Origin: Alcaligenaceae bacterium UBA6179
Lineage (GTDB): Bacteria > Pseudomonadota > Gammaproteobacteria > Burkholderiales > Burkholderiaceae_B
Reading direction: 5' to 3'
Assembly: GCA_002422175.1 (NCBI GenBank)
Contig: DITR01000084.1
Location: 310-6,905, forward strand
DNA length: 6,596 nt
The notes under the pieces were generated by a model. That model was given only the letters and a program-made list of their open reading frames with translations. It was not told the origin of the DNA and ran no database searches. Below, in pieces: positions 1 to 6,596 of this stretch (position 1 is the stretch's first letter; each line of letters starts with the position of its first letter). A program made the translations under genes and the position numbers.

Positions 1-884
1 TGACCTAAAAATTGTTCAGCTGCATCAACATGAATGACTTTAACGCCCAGACCGCGGGCAAAGGTTGCCATAACTTGTTCAGCTTCATTTAAGCGTAACA
101 AGCCGTTATCAACAAATACACAGGTTAATTGATTGCCAATAGCCCGGTGCAATAATGCGGCCGCAACAGACGAGTCAACGCCACCCGACAAACCTAATAT
201 GACCTCTTCATGACCCACTTGAGCACGAATTTTTTCAATAGCCTCATCGACATAACTTGGCATGGTCCAGTCTTGGCTACAGCCGCAAATATCATGCACA
301 AAATGGGAAAATATTTCTTTGCCCTTTGGCGTATGGGTGACTTCAGGGTGAAACTGTACGCCATAAAAGCGACGATCTTCATCAGCCATAGCCGCCACGG
401 GGGTTGATTCGTTATCACCAATCACTTTAAAACCAGGTGGCAGTTCAGTGACTTTATCGCCATGACTCATCCACACATCAAGGAAGCCATGCCCTTGTGC
501 GTTGTCACGATCTTGAATACCGGCGAACAGTTTTGAGTGACCCCGTGCACGCATTTGAGCATAACCAAACTCGCGTTTATTAGAACTTTCAACTTTGCCA
601 CCGAGCTGCTCAGCCATAGTTTGCATGCCATAACAAATGCCTAAAACGGGCACGCCAAGTTCAAAAACAGCCTGAGGCGCCTTCCAGTTTGTCGCTTCGT
701 AAACTGAGTTTGGCCCTCCTGACAAAATGATGCCATTGGGGTTAAAGCTTTTAATAAAGTCGTCACTTACATCAAAAGGGTGCAACTCGCAGTAAACCTG
801 CTGCTCACGAACACGACGGGCGATAAGCTGAGCCACTTGTGAACCAAAATCAAGGATGAGAATTTTTTGATGAGTGCGTGACAT
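1..884 (-). CDS. guaA: GMP synthase (glutamine-hydrolysing), N-terminal 294 residues, cut by the window edge
   Basis: GuaA converts XMP to GMP in the cytoplasm using ATP and glutamine, the last step of guanine nucleotide synthesis. I translated this partial gene by hand. Residues 1 to about 200 form a class I glutamine amidotransferase domain. Its nucleophile is Cys84 in LGICYGMQTM, and the triad is completed by His179 and Glu181 in VQFHPEVTH. The ATP pyrophosphatase domain then begins, with the P-loop SGGVDSS at 233-239 and CVFVDNGLLRLNEAEQ at about 255-270. Proteins of this family are about 525 residues, so roughly 230 are missing to the left, including the rest of the synthetase and the C-terminal dimerisation domain. 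The ATG at 882-884 is the only plausible ATG: an in-frame TAA lies about 12 bases upstream. Its ribosome-binding site is poor, an AGG at 888-890 only three bases from the start. The gene follows guaB after 48 bases and probably shares its transcript. All key residues visible are intact. Confidence 0.97.
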   Translation of the reverse strand, partial: MSRTHQKILILDFGSQVAQLIARRVREQQVYCELHPFDVSDDFIKSFNPNGIILSGGPNSVYEATNWKAPQAVFELGVPVLGICYGMQTMAEQLGGKVESSNKREFGYAQMRARGHSKLFAGIQDRDNAQGHGFLDVWMSHGDKVTELPPGFKVIGDNESTPVAAMADEDRRFYGVQFHPEVTHTPKGKEIFSHFVHDICGCSQDWTMPSYVDEAIEKIRAQVGHEEVILGLSGGVDSSVAAALLHRAIGNQLTCVFVDNGLLRLNEAEQVMATFARGLGVKVIHVDAAEQFLG

Positions 885-932
885 AAGCCTAGATGATTAA
901 AAGTGAGTGGTTACATTTATGAATGGCAAATT

Positions 933-2393
933 CTACTCGGCTCGATAGTTAGGGGCTTCTTTGGTAATTTGTACATCATGCACATGCGATTCACGAATGC
1001 CCGCCGAGGTAATTTGCACAAACTGTGTATCATGGCGCATGTTTTCAATGGTTGCGCAACCGCAATAACCCATCGAAGCGCGCAAACCACCCGCTAATTG
1101 ATAAATAATTGCCAACACGCTGCCCTTGTAAGGCACGCGACCTTCAATACCCTCTGGTACAAATTTGTCAGCATTATTTGCAGGGTCTTGAAAATAACGA
1201 TCGGCGGAGCCGTCAGCCATGGCACCCAAACTGCCCATACCCCGGTACGATTTATAAGAACGGCCTTGAAATAAAACGATTTCGCCCGGTGCTTCTTCAG
1301 TGCCTGCAAACATGCTGCCCATCATGACGGTTGATGCCCCGGCAGCAATCGCTTTAGCCACATCGCCAGAGTAACGAATACCCCCATCAGCCACAACTGG
1401 CACGCCAGTACCTTCTAAAGCCTTCACCACGTCTGAAATCGCAGTAATTTGAGGCACACCTACACCGGCCACAATACGCGTGGTGCAAATTGAACCTGGG
1501 CCAATGCCTACTTTGACGCCATCAGCACCAGCCTCAACCAAAGCGTGCGCGGCCGCAGCTGTGGCAATATTGCCACCAATCACATCAAGTTTTGGAAATT
1601 GTGTTTTGATCCAGCGTACACGTTCAAGCACGCCTTCTGAGTGGCCATGCGCCGTGTCAACAATGATGACATCAACACCCGCGGCAACTAGTCTTTCAAC
1701 CCGATCTTCAGTACCTGCACCGACGCCAACGGCAGCACCAACTCGCAATTGACCTTTAGAGTCTTTGCATGCCATGGGGTGTTCAGTATTTTTAAGAATA
1801 TCTTTAACCGTTGCTAAACCGCGTAATTCAAAATTATCATTAACAATCAAGACGCGCTCGAGCCGATGCTTGTGCATGAGTGATTGGGCTTCTGCGAGTG
1901 TGGCGCCTTCTGTCATAGTGATCAGACGGTCGCGTGGCGTCATGACTTTGCTAAGAGGCTCATCGAGTCGCTCTTCAAAACGCAAATCTCGGTTTGTCAC
2001 AATACCGACGACCTGACCATTTTCAACGACGGGCAAACCTGAAATGCCATGCTGACGCTGCAAACTGATCGCGTCGCGCACTTTCATTTGTGGGGTTACC
2101 GTGACGGGGTCAATCACAATACCAAACTCATGACGCTTAACACGTGCCACTTCTATGGCTTGTTCTTGGGCAGTCAAATTTTTATGAATAATGCCAATAC
2201 CACCCTCTTGAGCCATGGCAATGGCTAAGCGAGACTCGGTGACGGTGTCCATCGCGGCAGACACTAAAGGCATATTTAACGAAATGTTGCGCGTTAAGCG
2301 CGTAATTAAAGAAGTGTCACGAGGTAAAACTTGAGAATAGGCAGGCACCAATAAAACATCATCAAAGGTGAGCGCGGTTTGTATTAAACGCAT
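933..2393 (-). CDS. guaB: Inosine-5'-monophosphate dehydrogenase
   Basis: GuaB oxidises IMP to XMP with NAD+, the first committed step towards GMP, as a cytoplasmic tetramer or octamer. The protein has the usual bacterial length, 486 residues. It begins MRLIQTALTFDDVLLVPAYS, with an (alpha/beta)8 barrel split by two CBS domains at about 92-205. The catalytic Cys303 lies in GPGSICTTR, preceded by the phosphate and NAD-side motif GGNIAT (273-278). DGGIRYSGD lies at 336-344, and the mobile-flap dyad Arg399-Tyr400 lies in GSADRYFQ. The C-terminus is VHDVQITKEAPNYRAE. An in-frame TTG at 2411 would add six residues, but family members start at MRLIQ and a GGAG site stands six bases before the ATG at 2391-2393, so I chose that ATG. 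The stop is TAG. CBS domains in this family bind adenine and guanine nucleotides and tune oligomer state and activity; that is family knowledge. The gene has its own apparent promoter and precedes guaA. Confidence 0.98.
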   Translation of the reverse strand: MRLIQTALTFDDVLLVPAYSQVLPRDTSLITRLTRNISLNMPLVSAAMDTVTESRLAIAMAQEGGIGIIHKNLTAQEQAIEVARVKRHEFGIVIDPVTVTPQMKVRDAISLQRQHGISGLPVVENGQVVGIVTNRDLRFEERLDEPLSKVMTPRDRLITMTEGATLAEAQSLMHKHRLERVLIVNDNFELRGLATVKDILKNTEHPMACKDSKGQLRVGAAVGVGAGTEDRVERLVAAGVDVIIVDTAHGHSEGVLERVRWIKTQFPKLDVIGGNIATAAAAHALVEAGADGVKVGIGPGSICTTRIVAGVGVPQITAISDVVKALEGTGVPVVADGGIRYSGDVAKAIAAGASTVMMGSMFAGTEEAPGEIVLFQGRSYKSYRGMGSLGAMADGSADRYFQDPANNADKFVPEGIEGRVPYKGSVLAIIYQLAGGLRASMGYCGCATIENMRHDTQFVQITSAGIRESHVHDVQITKEAPNYRAE

Positions 2394-2399
2394 GAAAAG

Positions 2400-2403
2400 C
2401 TCC
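2400..2403 (-). promoter_or_regulatory. guaB ribosome-binding site (GGAG)
   Basis: On the minus strand GGAG is followed by CTTTTC and then the ATG of guaB, a six-base spacing. This site decides the start in favour of the ATG at 2391-2393. The upstream TTG at 2409-2411 would place the Shine-Dalgarno sequence inside the coding region. Confidence 0.8.
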
Positions 2404-2417
2404 GGGCGCAAAGCGTG

Positions 2418-2445
2418 ATTATACGATGACCCGGCTCGCTATCAA
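2418..2445 (-). promoter_or_regulatory. Predicted sigma70-type promoter of guaB-guaA
   Basis: Reading the minus strand, the -35 box TTGATA (2440-2445, five of six consensus bases) is separated by 16 bases from a perfect -10 box TATAAT (2418-2423). The promoter lies wholly within the purL-guaB gap; the -35 box begins 18 bases after the purL stop. Transcription would start near 2409-2412, giving a leader of only about 16 to 19 bases that just holds the GGAG site. There is no room for a riboswitch or attenuator. Any control must therefore act on initiation, by a repressor over the promoter or by ppGpp acting on the discriminator CACGCTTT. Stringent control of guaBA is known in Escherichia coli, but here it is only an inference. 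No repressor site was recognised. Confidence 0.75.
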
Positions 2446-2463
2446 GTCTCAACCCTCATCGCT

Positions 2464-5400
2464 TTAACCCAAATGTGCCCGAGCATTCTGAAAAAACCTT
2501 ATCCAGGGTGAATAAACACCGCCCGAGTCGTGATTGCCCCACTTTTCAGGTGCCCAGGACAGCATGACGTTGCGAGTGACACGCTCAGGGTGTGGCATGA
2601 TTGCCGTAAAACGGCCATCGATCGTGGTAACAGCCGTTAAGCCGTCTGGGCTACCGTTGGGGTTAAAGGGGTACTGCTCAGTCGCCCGCCCCTGATGATC
2701 AACAAAACGCGCCGCTTTAACCACCAAAGAAGCATCACCCTGACGACGAAAGTCAGCATAACCCTCACCATGAGCCACCGCAACCGGTATACGTGAACCT
2801 GCCATTCCCTTAAAGAATATTGAGGGTGAGTCGAGCACTTCAATGAGCGATAAACGCGCTTCATATTTTTCAGAAACATTACGGGTGAATCGTGGCCAAT
2901 CTTGAGCGCCCGGAATCATATCGGCCAAAGCCGCCAACATTTGGCAACCATTACAAACTCCCAAAGCAAAATGATTAGGTTGAGCAAAGTACTGGGCAAA
3001 CTGATCAGCTAAAGCGGTATTAAAGCGAATGCTGCGTGCCCAACCTTCACCCGCCCCCAAAACATCACCATAACTAAAACCACCCACAGCCACAAAACCT
3101 TGGTGTTGGTTTAGTGTTGTCAGACCTTGCAACAAATCAGTCATGTGAACATCAACCGATTCAAAACCGGCTTGATCAAATGCCCATGCCATTTCGACCT
3201 GGCTGTTACAACCTTGCTCACGCAAAATCGCAATGCGAGGCCGAGCGCCTGAATTGATATAAGGGGAAGCGATATTTTCTTGTGGGTTGAAATCAATTTG
3301 AATGTTTAGACCTGGGTCATCCGTTTCTTTCCACAGATCAAACTCTGCCTGCGCTGAGGCCGGGTTGTCACGAAGACTGGCTATGCGCCAGCTCACCTCA
3401 GACCACATTTGACCTAACTCTGCACGGGGCTTACCCCATATTTTTTTACCATCGCGGTAAAAATCAATTTTATCTTGAGTATTGAGCGAACCAATAACAT
3501 GAGAATGTGCCGATAAACCCGCACCGCGCAATACTTGCATGACCGCATCACGTTCGCTAGAGGGTACTTGTATGACGGCCCCTGCCTCTTCATTAAACAA
3601 TGCTTTAAGGGTCAGCTCATCACGTTGTACTTTCATTTGACTGGGCTTAATGTTGTAGTCGCCCCAATCAGTCGCAACAGGATCAACCGTCAGCATATCA
3701 ATGTTGACTGAAACGCCACAGTGGCCCGCCAAAGCCATTTCAGTGACGGTTGCAAACAAACCACCATCTGAACGGTCGTGATAAGCCAACACAACACCTG
3801 ACTCAACCAAGGTGCGCACTGTTACAAAGAAAGCACGAAGACGTTGGGCATCTTGCATGTCAGGCACTTGATCGCCCAATTGCCCTGTGACTTGCGCCAA
3901 TATAGAACCGCCCATACGCTGTTGGCCAGCTGCCAAATCAATCAAAATTAAAGTGGTGGGGCCCACATCAGTGCGAAGTTGTGGCGTCAAAGTTTTACGA
4001 ACATCTTTAACGGAGGCAAAGGCTGTAACGATTAATGAAACAGGAGAAATCACTTCGCGTGACTCATGCTCAGATTGCCAACGTGTGCGCATCGACAGCG
4101 AATCTTTACCAACGGGAATTGACAAGCCTGCAGCCTGACAAAACTGACTCACCGCTTCAACTGTATCAAATAACGCGGCATCTTGGCCAGGGGCACCACA
4201 TGCCGCCATCCAGTTGGCTGAAAGTTTAATGTCTTCTATCTGTTGAACGTCAGCCGCAACTAGGTTGGTCAATGCTTCAGCTATTGCCATTCGACCCGAT
4301 GCAGGTGCATTGAACATTGCCAATGGGGTGCGTTCACCCATCGCCATGGCTTCACCTCTGAAACCATCAAAATCAGCCAATGTGACGGCAACATCAGAGA
4401 CCGGAACCTGCCATGGACCCACCATTTGATCACGACTCGACAAGCCGCCAACGGTTCGATCACCAATGGTGATGAGGAATGTTTTATTAGCCACAGTCGG
4501 GTGACGTAAGACGCGCTCGACCGCTTGGTCGAGTGTGAAGGTTACCAAATCAATCGGTTCAGAAATGCCTGACATACGTTTTACATCACGTAACATGCGT
4601 GGCGGCTTACCCAAAATAACATCTATGGGTAAATCTACCGGGCTGATGTCACCAAAAGTTACACGCAATTGACGCGACTCAGTTGCCACTCCAATCACTG
4701 CAAAAGGGCATCGCTCACGATTGGCCAAAGCCGCAAACTGTTCCAAGTTTTGAGGCTCAATCGCCAAGACATAACGCTCTTGGCTTTCATTGCTCCAGAT
4801 CTCTGCAGGTGACATGCCTGACTCTTCAAGCCGAACCGCTTTAAGGTCAAAAATGGCACCCCGATTTGCATCGTTAACTAACTCGGGAAATGCATTAGAC
4901 AAACCCCCTGCCCCCACATCATGAATAGCTAAAATAGGGTTTTTTTCGCCCAACTGCCAGCAACGATCAATAACTTCTTGCGCACGGCGTTCAATTTCCG
5001 GGTTGCCACGTTGAACAGAATCAAAATCAAGCTGGGCCGCATTTGAACCGGCACCAATACTTGAAGCGGCACTACCACCCATGCCAATACGAAGCCCCGG
5101 GCCACCCAACTGCACCAATAGTGCACCGGGTGGCAGCGGGTCTTTAGCCGTTTGAGTATCGTCAATGCTTCCTAAGCCACCTGCAATCATGATGGGTTTG
5201 TGGTAGCCCCAGCGTAAACCGCCGCCACTTTGTTCAAAACTTCGAAAATAACCCAGTAAATTTGGGCGCCCAAACTCATTATTAAATGCCGCAGCTCCCA
5301 GTGGCCCTTCGATCATAATGTTAAGTGGGCTGGCAATACGATCAGGCGCCCCATGATGATCAACTTCCCAAGGTTGTGGGGCATTGTCAAAGCGCAAATG

Positions 5401-6459
5401 TCCGACCGTAAAACCTGACAAACCCGCTTTGGGTTTAGAGCCACGCCCAGTTGCCCCTTCATCGCGTATTTCACCGCCGGCACCTGTTGAGGCGCCCTCA
5501 AAAGGTGCAATGGCAGTGGGGTGATTATGGGTCTCAACCTTCATGATGGTGTGAACCAGTTGCGTTTGCCGAGTGTAAGCGCTAGGCCTAGCATGCGCGA
5601 TAGGGTCAGGCCTGAACCGAACAGCCTGATCTCCATGCATAATCGCTGAATTATCGCTGTAGGCTACGACAGTGCCTAAAGGTTGTGCCGCATGGGTTTC
5701 ACGAATCATGCCAAAAAGCGTTTTATCTAATGCCTGACCATCAATGACCCACCTAGCATTAAAAATTTTGTGGCGGCAGTGCTCGCTATTCGCCTGTGCA
5801 AACATCATCAACTCGACGTCTGTTGGGTTGCGTCCTAACACTGCAAAAGCATCAACTAAATATTCAATTTCGTCGGCAGACAGTGCTAAACCCATTGACT
5901 GGTTAGCCACTTCGAGAGCAGCTTGACCACCTTGCATCACGTCAACAGTTTGCATCGGTTTACCGGGCAAGCTCACGAAGAGTTGTTCAGCATTAAAATC
6001 TGCATCGACTACTGTTTCAGTCATACGGTCATGTAAAGAATCAGCCAGCAATTTCAATTGAGCATCGTTTAATTTCGATGCTTTGAGCACGCCTCGCTTT
6101 AACGTAATGGTGTACCTAACGCCGCGCTCAATACGGTGCACATCTTTTAAACCGCAATTGTGGGCAATGTCGGTAGATTTACTGGCCCAAGCAGAAACTG
6201 TGCCAAGACGAGGCAAGACCCGCAAAACCATGCCTGACGTCTCATCTAACGGCGATTCAATGGGCACCCCATAATCAAGCAATTTTGTTAAGAGGCTTTC
6301 TTGATCTGAAGAGATTGGCTGGTTAAGCCATACAAAATGCTCATACCGCGCTTGAATGCCAGTAATCGGTAAACCTTGCTTTTGCAGCGCCTCAAGTAAC
6401 CGTTGAGCACGAAAAGCAGAAAGGGCTGAAGAGCCGAGCAGTGTAAGAGTAAGAGACAC
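2464..6459 (-). CDS. purL: Phosphoribosylformylglycinamidine (FGAM) synthase, large single-chain form
   Basis: PurL converts FGAR, ATP and glutamine to FGAM, the fourth step of de novo purine synthesis, in the cytoplasm. The single chain of about 1331 residues matches the large proteobacterial and eukaryotic type (about 1300) that fuses what other bacteria make as PurS, PurL and PurQ. Counting residues from the TTG at 6471, the order is as follows. A PurS-like N-terminal domain lies within about 1-150, with ALSAFRAQRLLEAL near its start. The first synthetase half carries KVETHNHPTAIAPFEGAST at 311-329 and an IRDEGATGRGSKPKAG stretch. The second half carries PVGKDSLSMR around 788 and YHDRSDGG around 897-904. 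A class I glutaminase domain runs from about 1077 to the end, with triad Cys1173 (GVCNGCQ), His1294 and Glu1296 (MPHPE). All these motifs are intact and there is no frameshift. The start is uncertain: no in-frame ATG lies near the N-terminus. I chose GTG at 6457-6459 because it aligns with the family's first methionine, eight residues before GSSALS. TTG at 6469-6471 would add four residues. Neither has a good ribosome-binding site. The stop is TAA. Confidence 0.96.
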   Translation of the reverse strand: MSLTLTLLGSSALSAFRAQRLLEALQKQGLPITGIQARYEHFVWLNQPISSDQESLLTKLLDYGVPIESPLDETSGMVLRVLPRLGTVSAWASKSTDIAHNCGLKDVHRIERGVRYTITLKRGVLKASKLNDAQLKLLADSLHDRMTETVVDADFNAEQLFVSLPGKPMQTVDVMQGGQAALEVANQSMGLALSADEIEYLVDAFAVLGRNPTDVELMMFAQANSEHCRHKIFNARWVIDGQALDKTLFGMIRETHAAQPLGTVVAYSDNSAIMHGDQAVRFRPDPIAHARPSAYTRQTQLVHTIMKVETHNHPTAIAPFEGASTGAGGEIRDEGATGRGSKPKAGLSGFTVGHLRFDNAPQPWEVDHHGAPDRIASPLNIMIEGPLGAAAFNNEFGRPNLLGYFRSFEQSGGGLRWGYHKPIMIAGGLGSIDDTQTAKDPLPPGALLVQLGGPGLRIGMGGSAASSIGAGSNAAQLDFDSVQRGNPEIERRAQEVIDRCWQLGEKNPILAIHDVGAGGLSNAFPELVNDANRGAIFDLKAVRLEESGMSPAEIWSNESQERYVLAIEPQNLEQFAALANRERCPFAVIGVATESRQLRVTFGDISPVDLPIDVILGKPPRMLRDVKRMSGISEPIDLVTFTLDQAVERVLRHPTVANKTFLITIGDRTVGGLSSRDQMVGPWQVPVSDVAVTLADFDGFRGEAMAMGERTPLAMFNAPASGRMAIAEALTNLVAADVQQIEDIKLSANWMAACGAPGQDAALFDTVEAVSQFCQAAGLSIPVGKDSLSMRTRWQSEHESREVISPVSLIVTAFASVKDVRKTLTPQLRTDVGPTTLILIDLAAGQQRMGGSILAQVTGQLGDQVPDMQDAQRLRAFFVTVRTLVESGVVLAYHDRSDGGLFATVTEMALAGHCGVSVNIDMLTVDPVATDWGDYNIKPSQMKVQRDELTLKALFNEEAGAVIQVPSSERDAVMQVLRGAGLSAHSHVIGSLNTQDKIDFYRDGKKIWGKPRAELGQMWSEVSWRIASLRDNPASAQAEFDLWKETDDPGLNIQIDFNPQENIASPYINSGARPRIAILREQGCNSQVEMAWAFDQAGFESVDVHMTDLLQGLTTLNQHQGFVAVGGFSYGDVLGAGEGWARSIRFNTALADQFAQYFAQPNHFALGVCNGCQMLAALADMIPGAQDWPRFTRNVSEKYEARLSLIEVLDSPSIFFKGMAGSRIPVAVAHGEGYADFRRQGDASLVVKAARFVDHQGRATEQYPFNPNGSPDGLTAVTTIDGRFTAIMPHPERVTRNVMLSWAPEKWGNHDSGGVYSPWIRFFQNARAHLG

Positions 6460-6489
6460 GATTGACCACAAAATGGTTGCGAATGACTT

Positions 6490-6495
6490 ATTTTA
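6490..6495 (-). promoter_or_regulatory. Possible -10 box for purL (TAAAAT)
   Basis: Minus-strand TAAAAT matches five of six -10 consensus bases. Initiation about seven bases downstream would give a leader of roughly 24 bases to the GTG start of purL. No recognisable -35 box lies 16 to 18 bases upstream, where the sequence is purine-rich, and there is no extended -10 TG. An alternative is TTTACC with TATTAA further upstream, but its 19-base spacer and poor boxes are no better. Weak call. Confidence 0.2.
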
Positions 6496-6559
6496 CCTGT
6501 CTTGATCTCTCTTCCCTTTGTGAGAAACGAAGTTTGCAGGGCATTTAATACACAGAATC

Positions 6560-6573
6560 TACCTCACAAGGTA
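6560..6573. repeat. Short inverted repeat TACCT-CACA-AGGTA
   Basis: Two five-base arms that are perfect reverse complements flank a four-base centre, between the possible divergent start at 6582 and the purL gene. A symmetric site here could be an operator for either direction. Repeats this short are common by chance, and no known purine regulator site was recognised in it. On the plus strand its right arm also contains the AAGG that could serve as a ribosome-binding site for the candidate gene at 6582. Confidence 0.25.
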
Positions 6574-6581
6574 AAGATTTA

Positions 6582-6596
6582 ATGAAGTGCTTTAAT
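6582..6596 (+). CDS. Possible first five codons of a divergent gene, cut by the right edge
   Basis: The plus strand ends with ATG AAG TGC TTT AAT (MKCFN), still open at the edge. AAGG at 6568-6571 lies ten bases before the ATG and AAAG at 6573-6576 lies five bases before it, so a ribosome-binding site is possible but not strong. With only five codons no function can be suggested. A gene divergent from purL would explain why this gap holds no upstream coding sequence on the minus strand. It could equally be a chance ATG. Confidence 0.2.

Larger units (their letters stand above)
6460..6596. other. Non-coding region upstream of purL
   Basis: These 137 bases should hold the purL promoter and leader. 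On the minus strand all three frames meet stop codons, so no upstream gene in the same direction enters the window. I see no tRNA, terminator hairpin with a U-run, or convincing paired promoter boxes. A purine-rich stretch (minus-strand AAGGGAAGAGAGATCAAG) lies in the middle of the region, too far from purL to act as its ribosome-binding site. The promoter may be one of the weak candidates listed separately, or may lie beyond the right edge. Confidence 0.6.

Noticed and set aside
911..923. CATT-TATG-AATG hairpin in the guaB-guaA gap
   Set aside because: A four-base AT-rich stem is too weak to be a terminator or a processing site and is expected by chance.
1480..2016. Plus-strand open frames opposite guaB (for example 1480-1752 and 1765-2016)
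   Set aside because: They lie wholly within a strongly conserved gene on the other strand, show no recognisable protein features and have low-complexity composition typical of antisense frames.
2394..2411. In-frame TTG at 2411 extending GuaB by six residues (MRPELF)
   Set aside because: The extension spans the GGAG ribosome-binding site and probably the transcription start, and the family begins at MRLIQ.
2425..2460. Possible terminator hairpin after purL (GATGA...TCATC arms)
   Set aside because: The arms are only five bases with a long unpaired interior and no U-run follows; the sequence is better explained as the guaB promoter.
6521..6542. PurR-like half site (minus-strand GCAAACTTCGTTT) upstream of purL
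   Set aside because: Only the first half resembles the enterobacterial PurR palindrome, the second half is out of register, and PurR of that type is not expected in Betaproteobacteria.
6488..6544. Minus-strand 18-codon open frame (MPCKLRFSQREERSRQVK) ahead of purL, a possible leader peptide
   Set aside because: The only Shine-Dalgarno-like sequence (GAGGT) is about 16 bases from the ATG, there is no run of regulatory codons and no attenuator hairpin follows.

Overview
The window carries three purine-biosynthesis genes, all on the minus strand, in transcription order purL, guaB, guaA. They take up nearly all of the sequence. No mobile element, CRISPR array, RNA gene or prophage signature was seen. 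The sequence suggests a member of the Betaproteobacteria, probably Burkholderiales, with a G+C content near one half by eye. The main clues are the GuaA segment DFGSQVAQLIARRVRE, the GuaB segment GLRASMGYCGC and the GuaB C-terminus QITKEAPNYRAE. All three resemble betaproteobacterial proteins more than the enterobacterial versions. This placement rests on remembered family sequences, not on a search.

Layout from left to right. Bases 1-884 hold the first 294 codons of guaA (GMP synthase), cut by the left edge. After a 48-base gap comes guaB (IMP dehydrogenase, 933-2393, 486 aa). The next gap, about 70 bases, holds a good sigma70-type promoter (TTGATA, 16-base spacer, TATAAT) and a GGAG ribosome-binding site for guaB. 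The large single-chain purL (FGAM synthase, about 1331 aa) fills 2464 to about 6459. The right end, 6460-6596, is non-coding on the minus strand. It holds a weak promoter-like hexamer, a short inverted repeat and, at the very edge, a possible start of a divergent plus-strand gene.

The genes act in one pathway. PurL makes FGAM, step 4 of de novo IMP synthesis. GuaB oxidises IMP to XMP, and GuaA aminates XMP to GMP. PurL and GuaA both use a class I glutamine amidotransferase domain to supply ammonia. guaB and guaA probably form a guaBA operon driven by the promoter in the gap. purL lies upstream in the same orientation with no visible terminator, so read-through from purL is also possible.

This is a conserved housekeeping region and I see no new biological system in it. 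The points worth checking are the guaBA promoter with its very short leader, the non-AUG start of purL, and the unexplained sequence upstream of purL.
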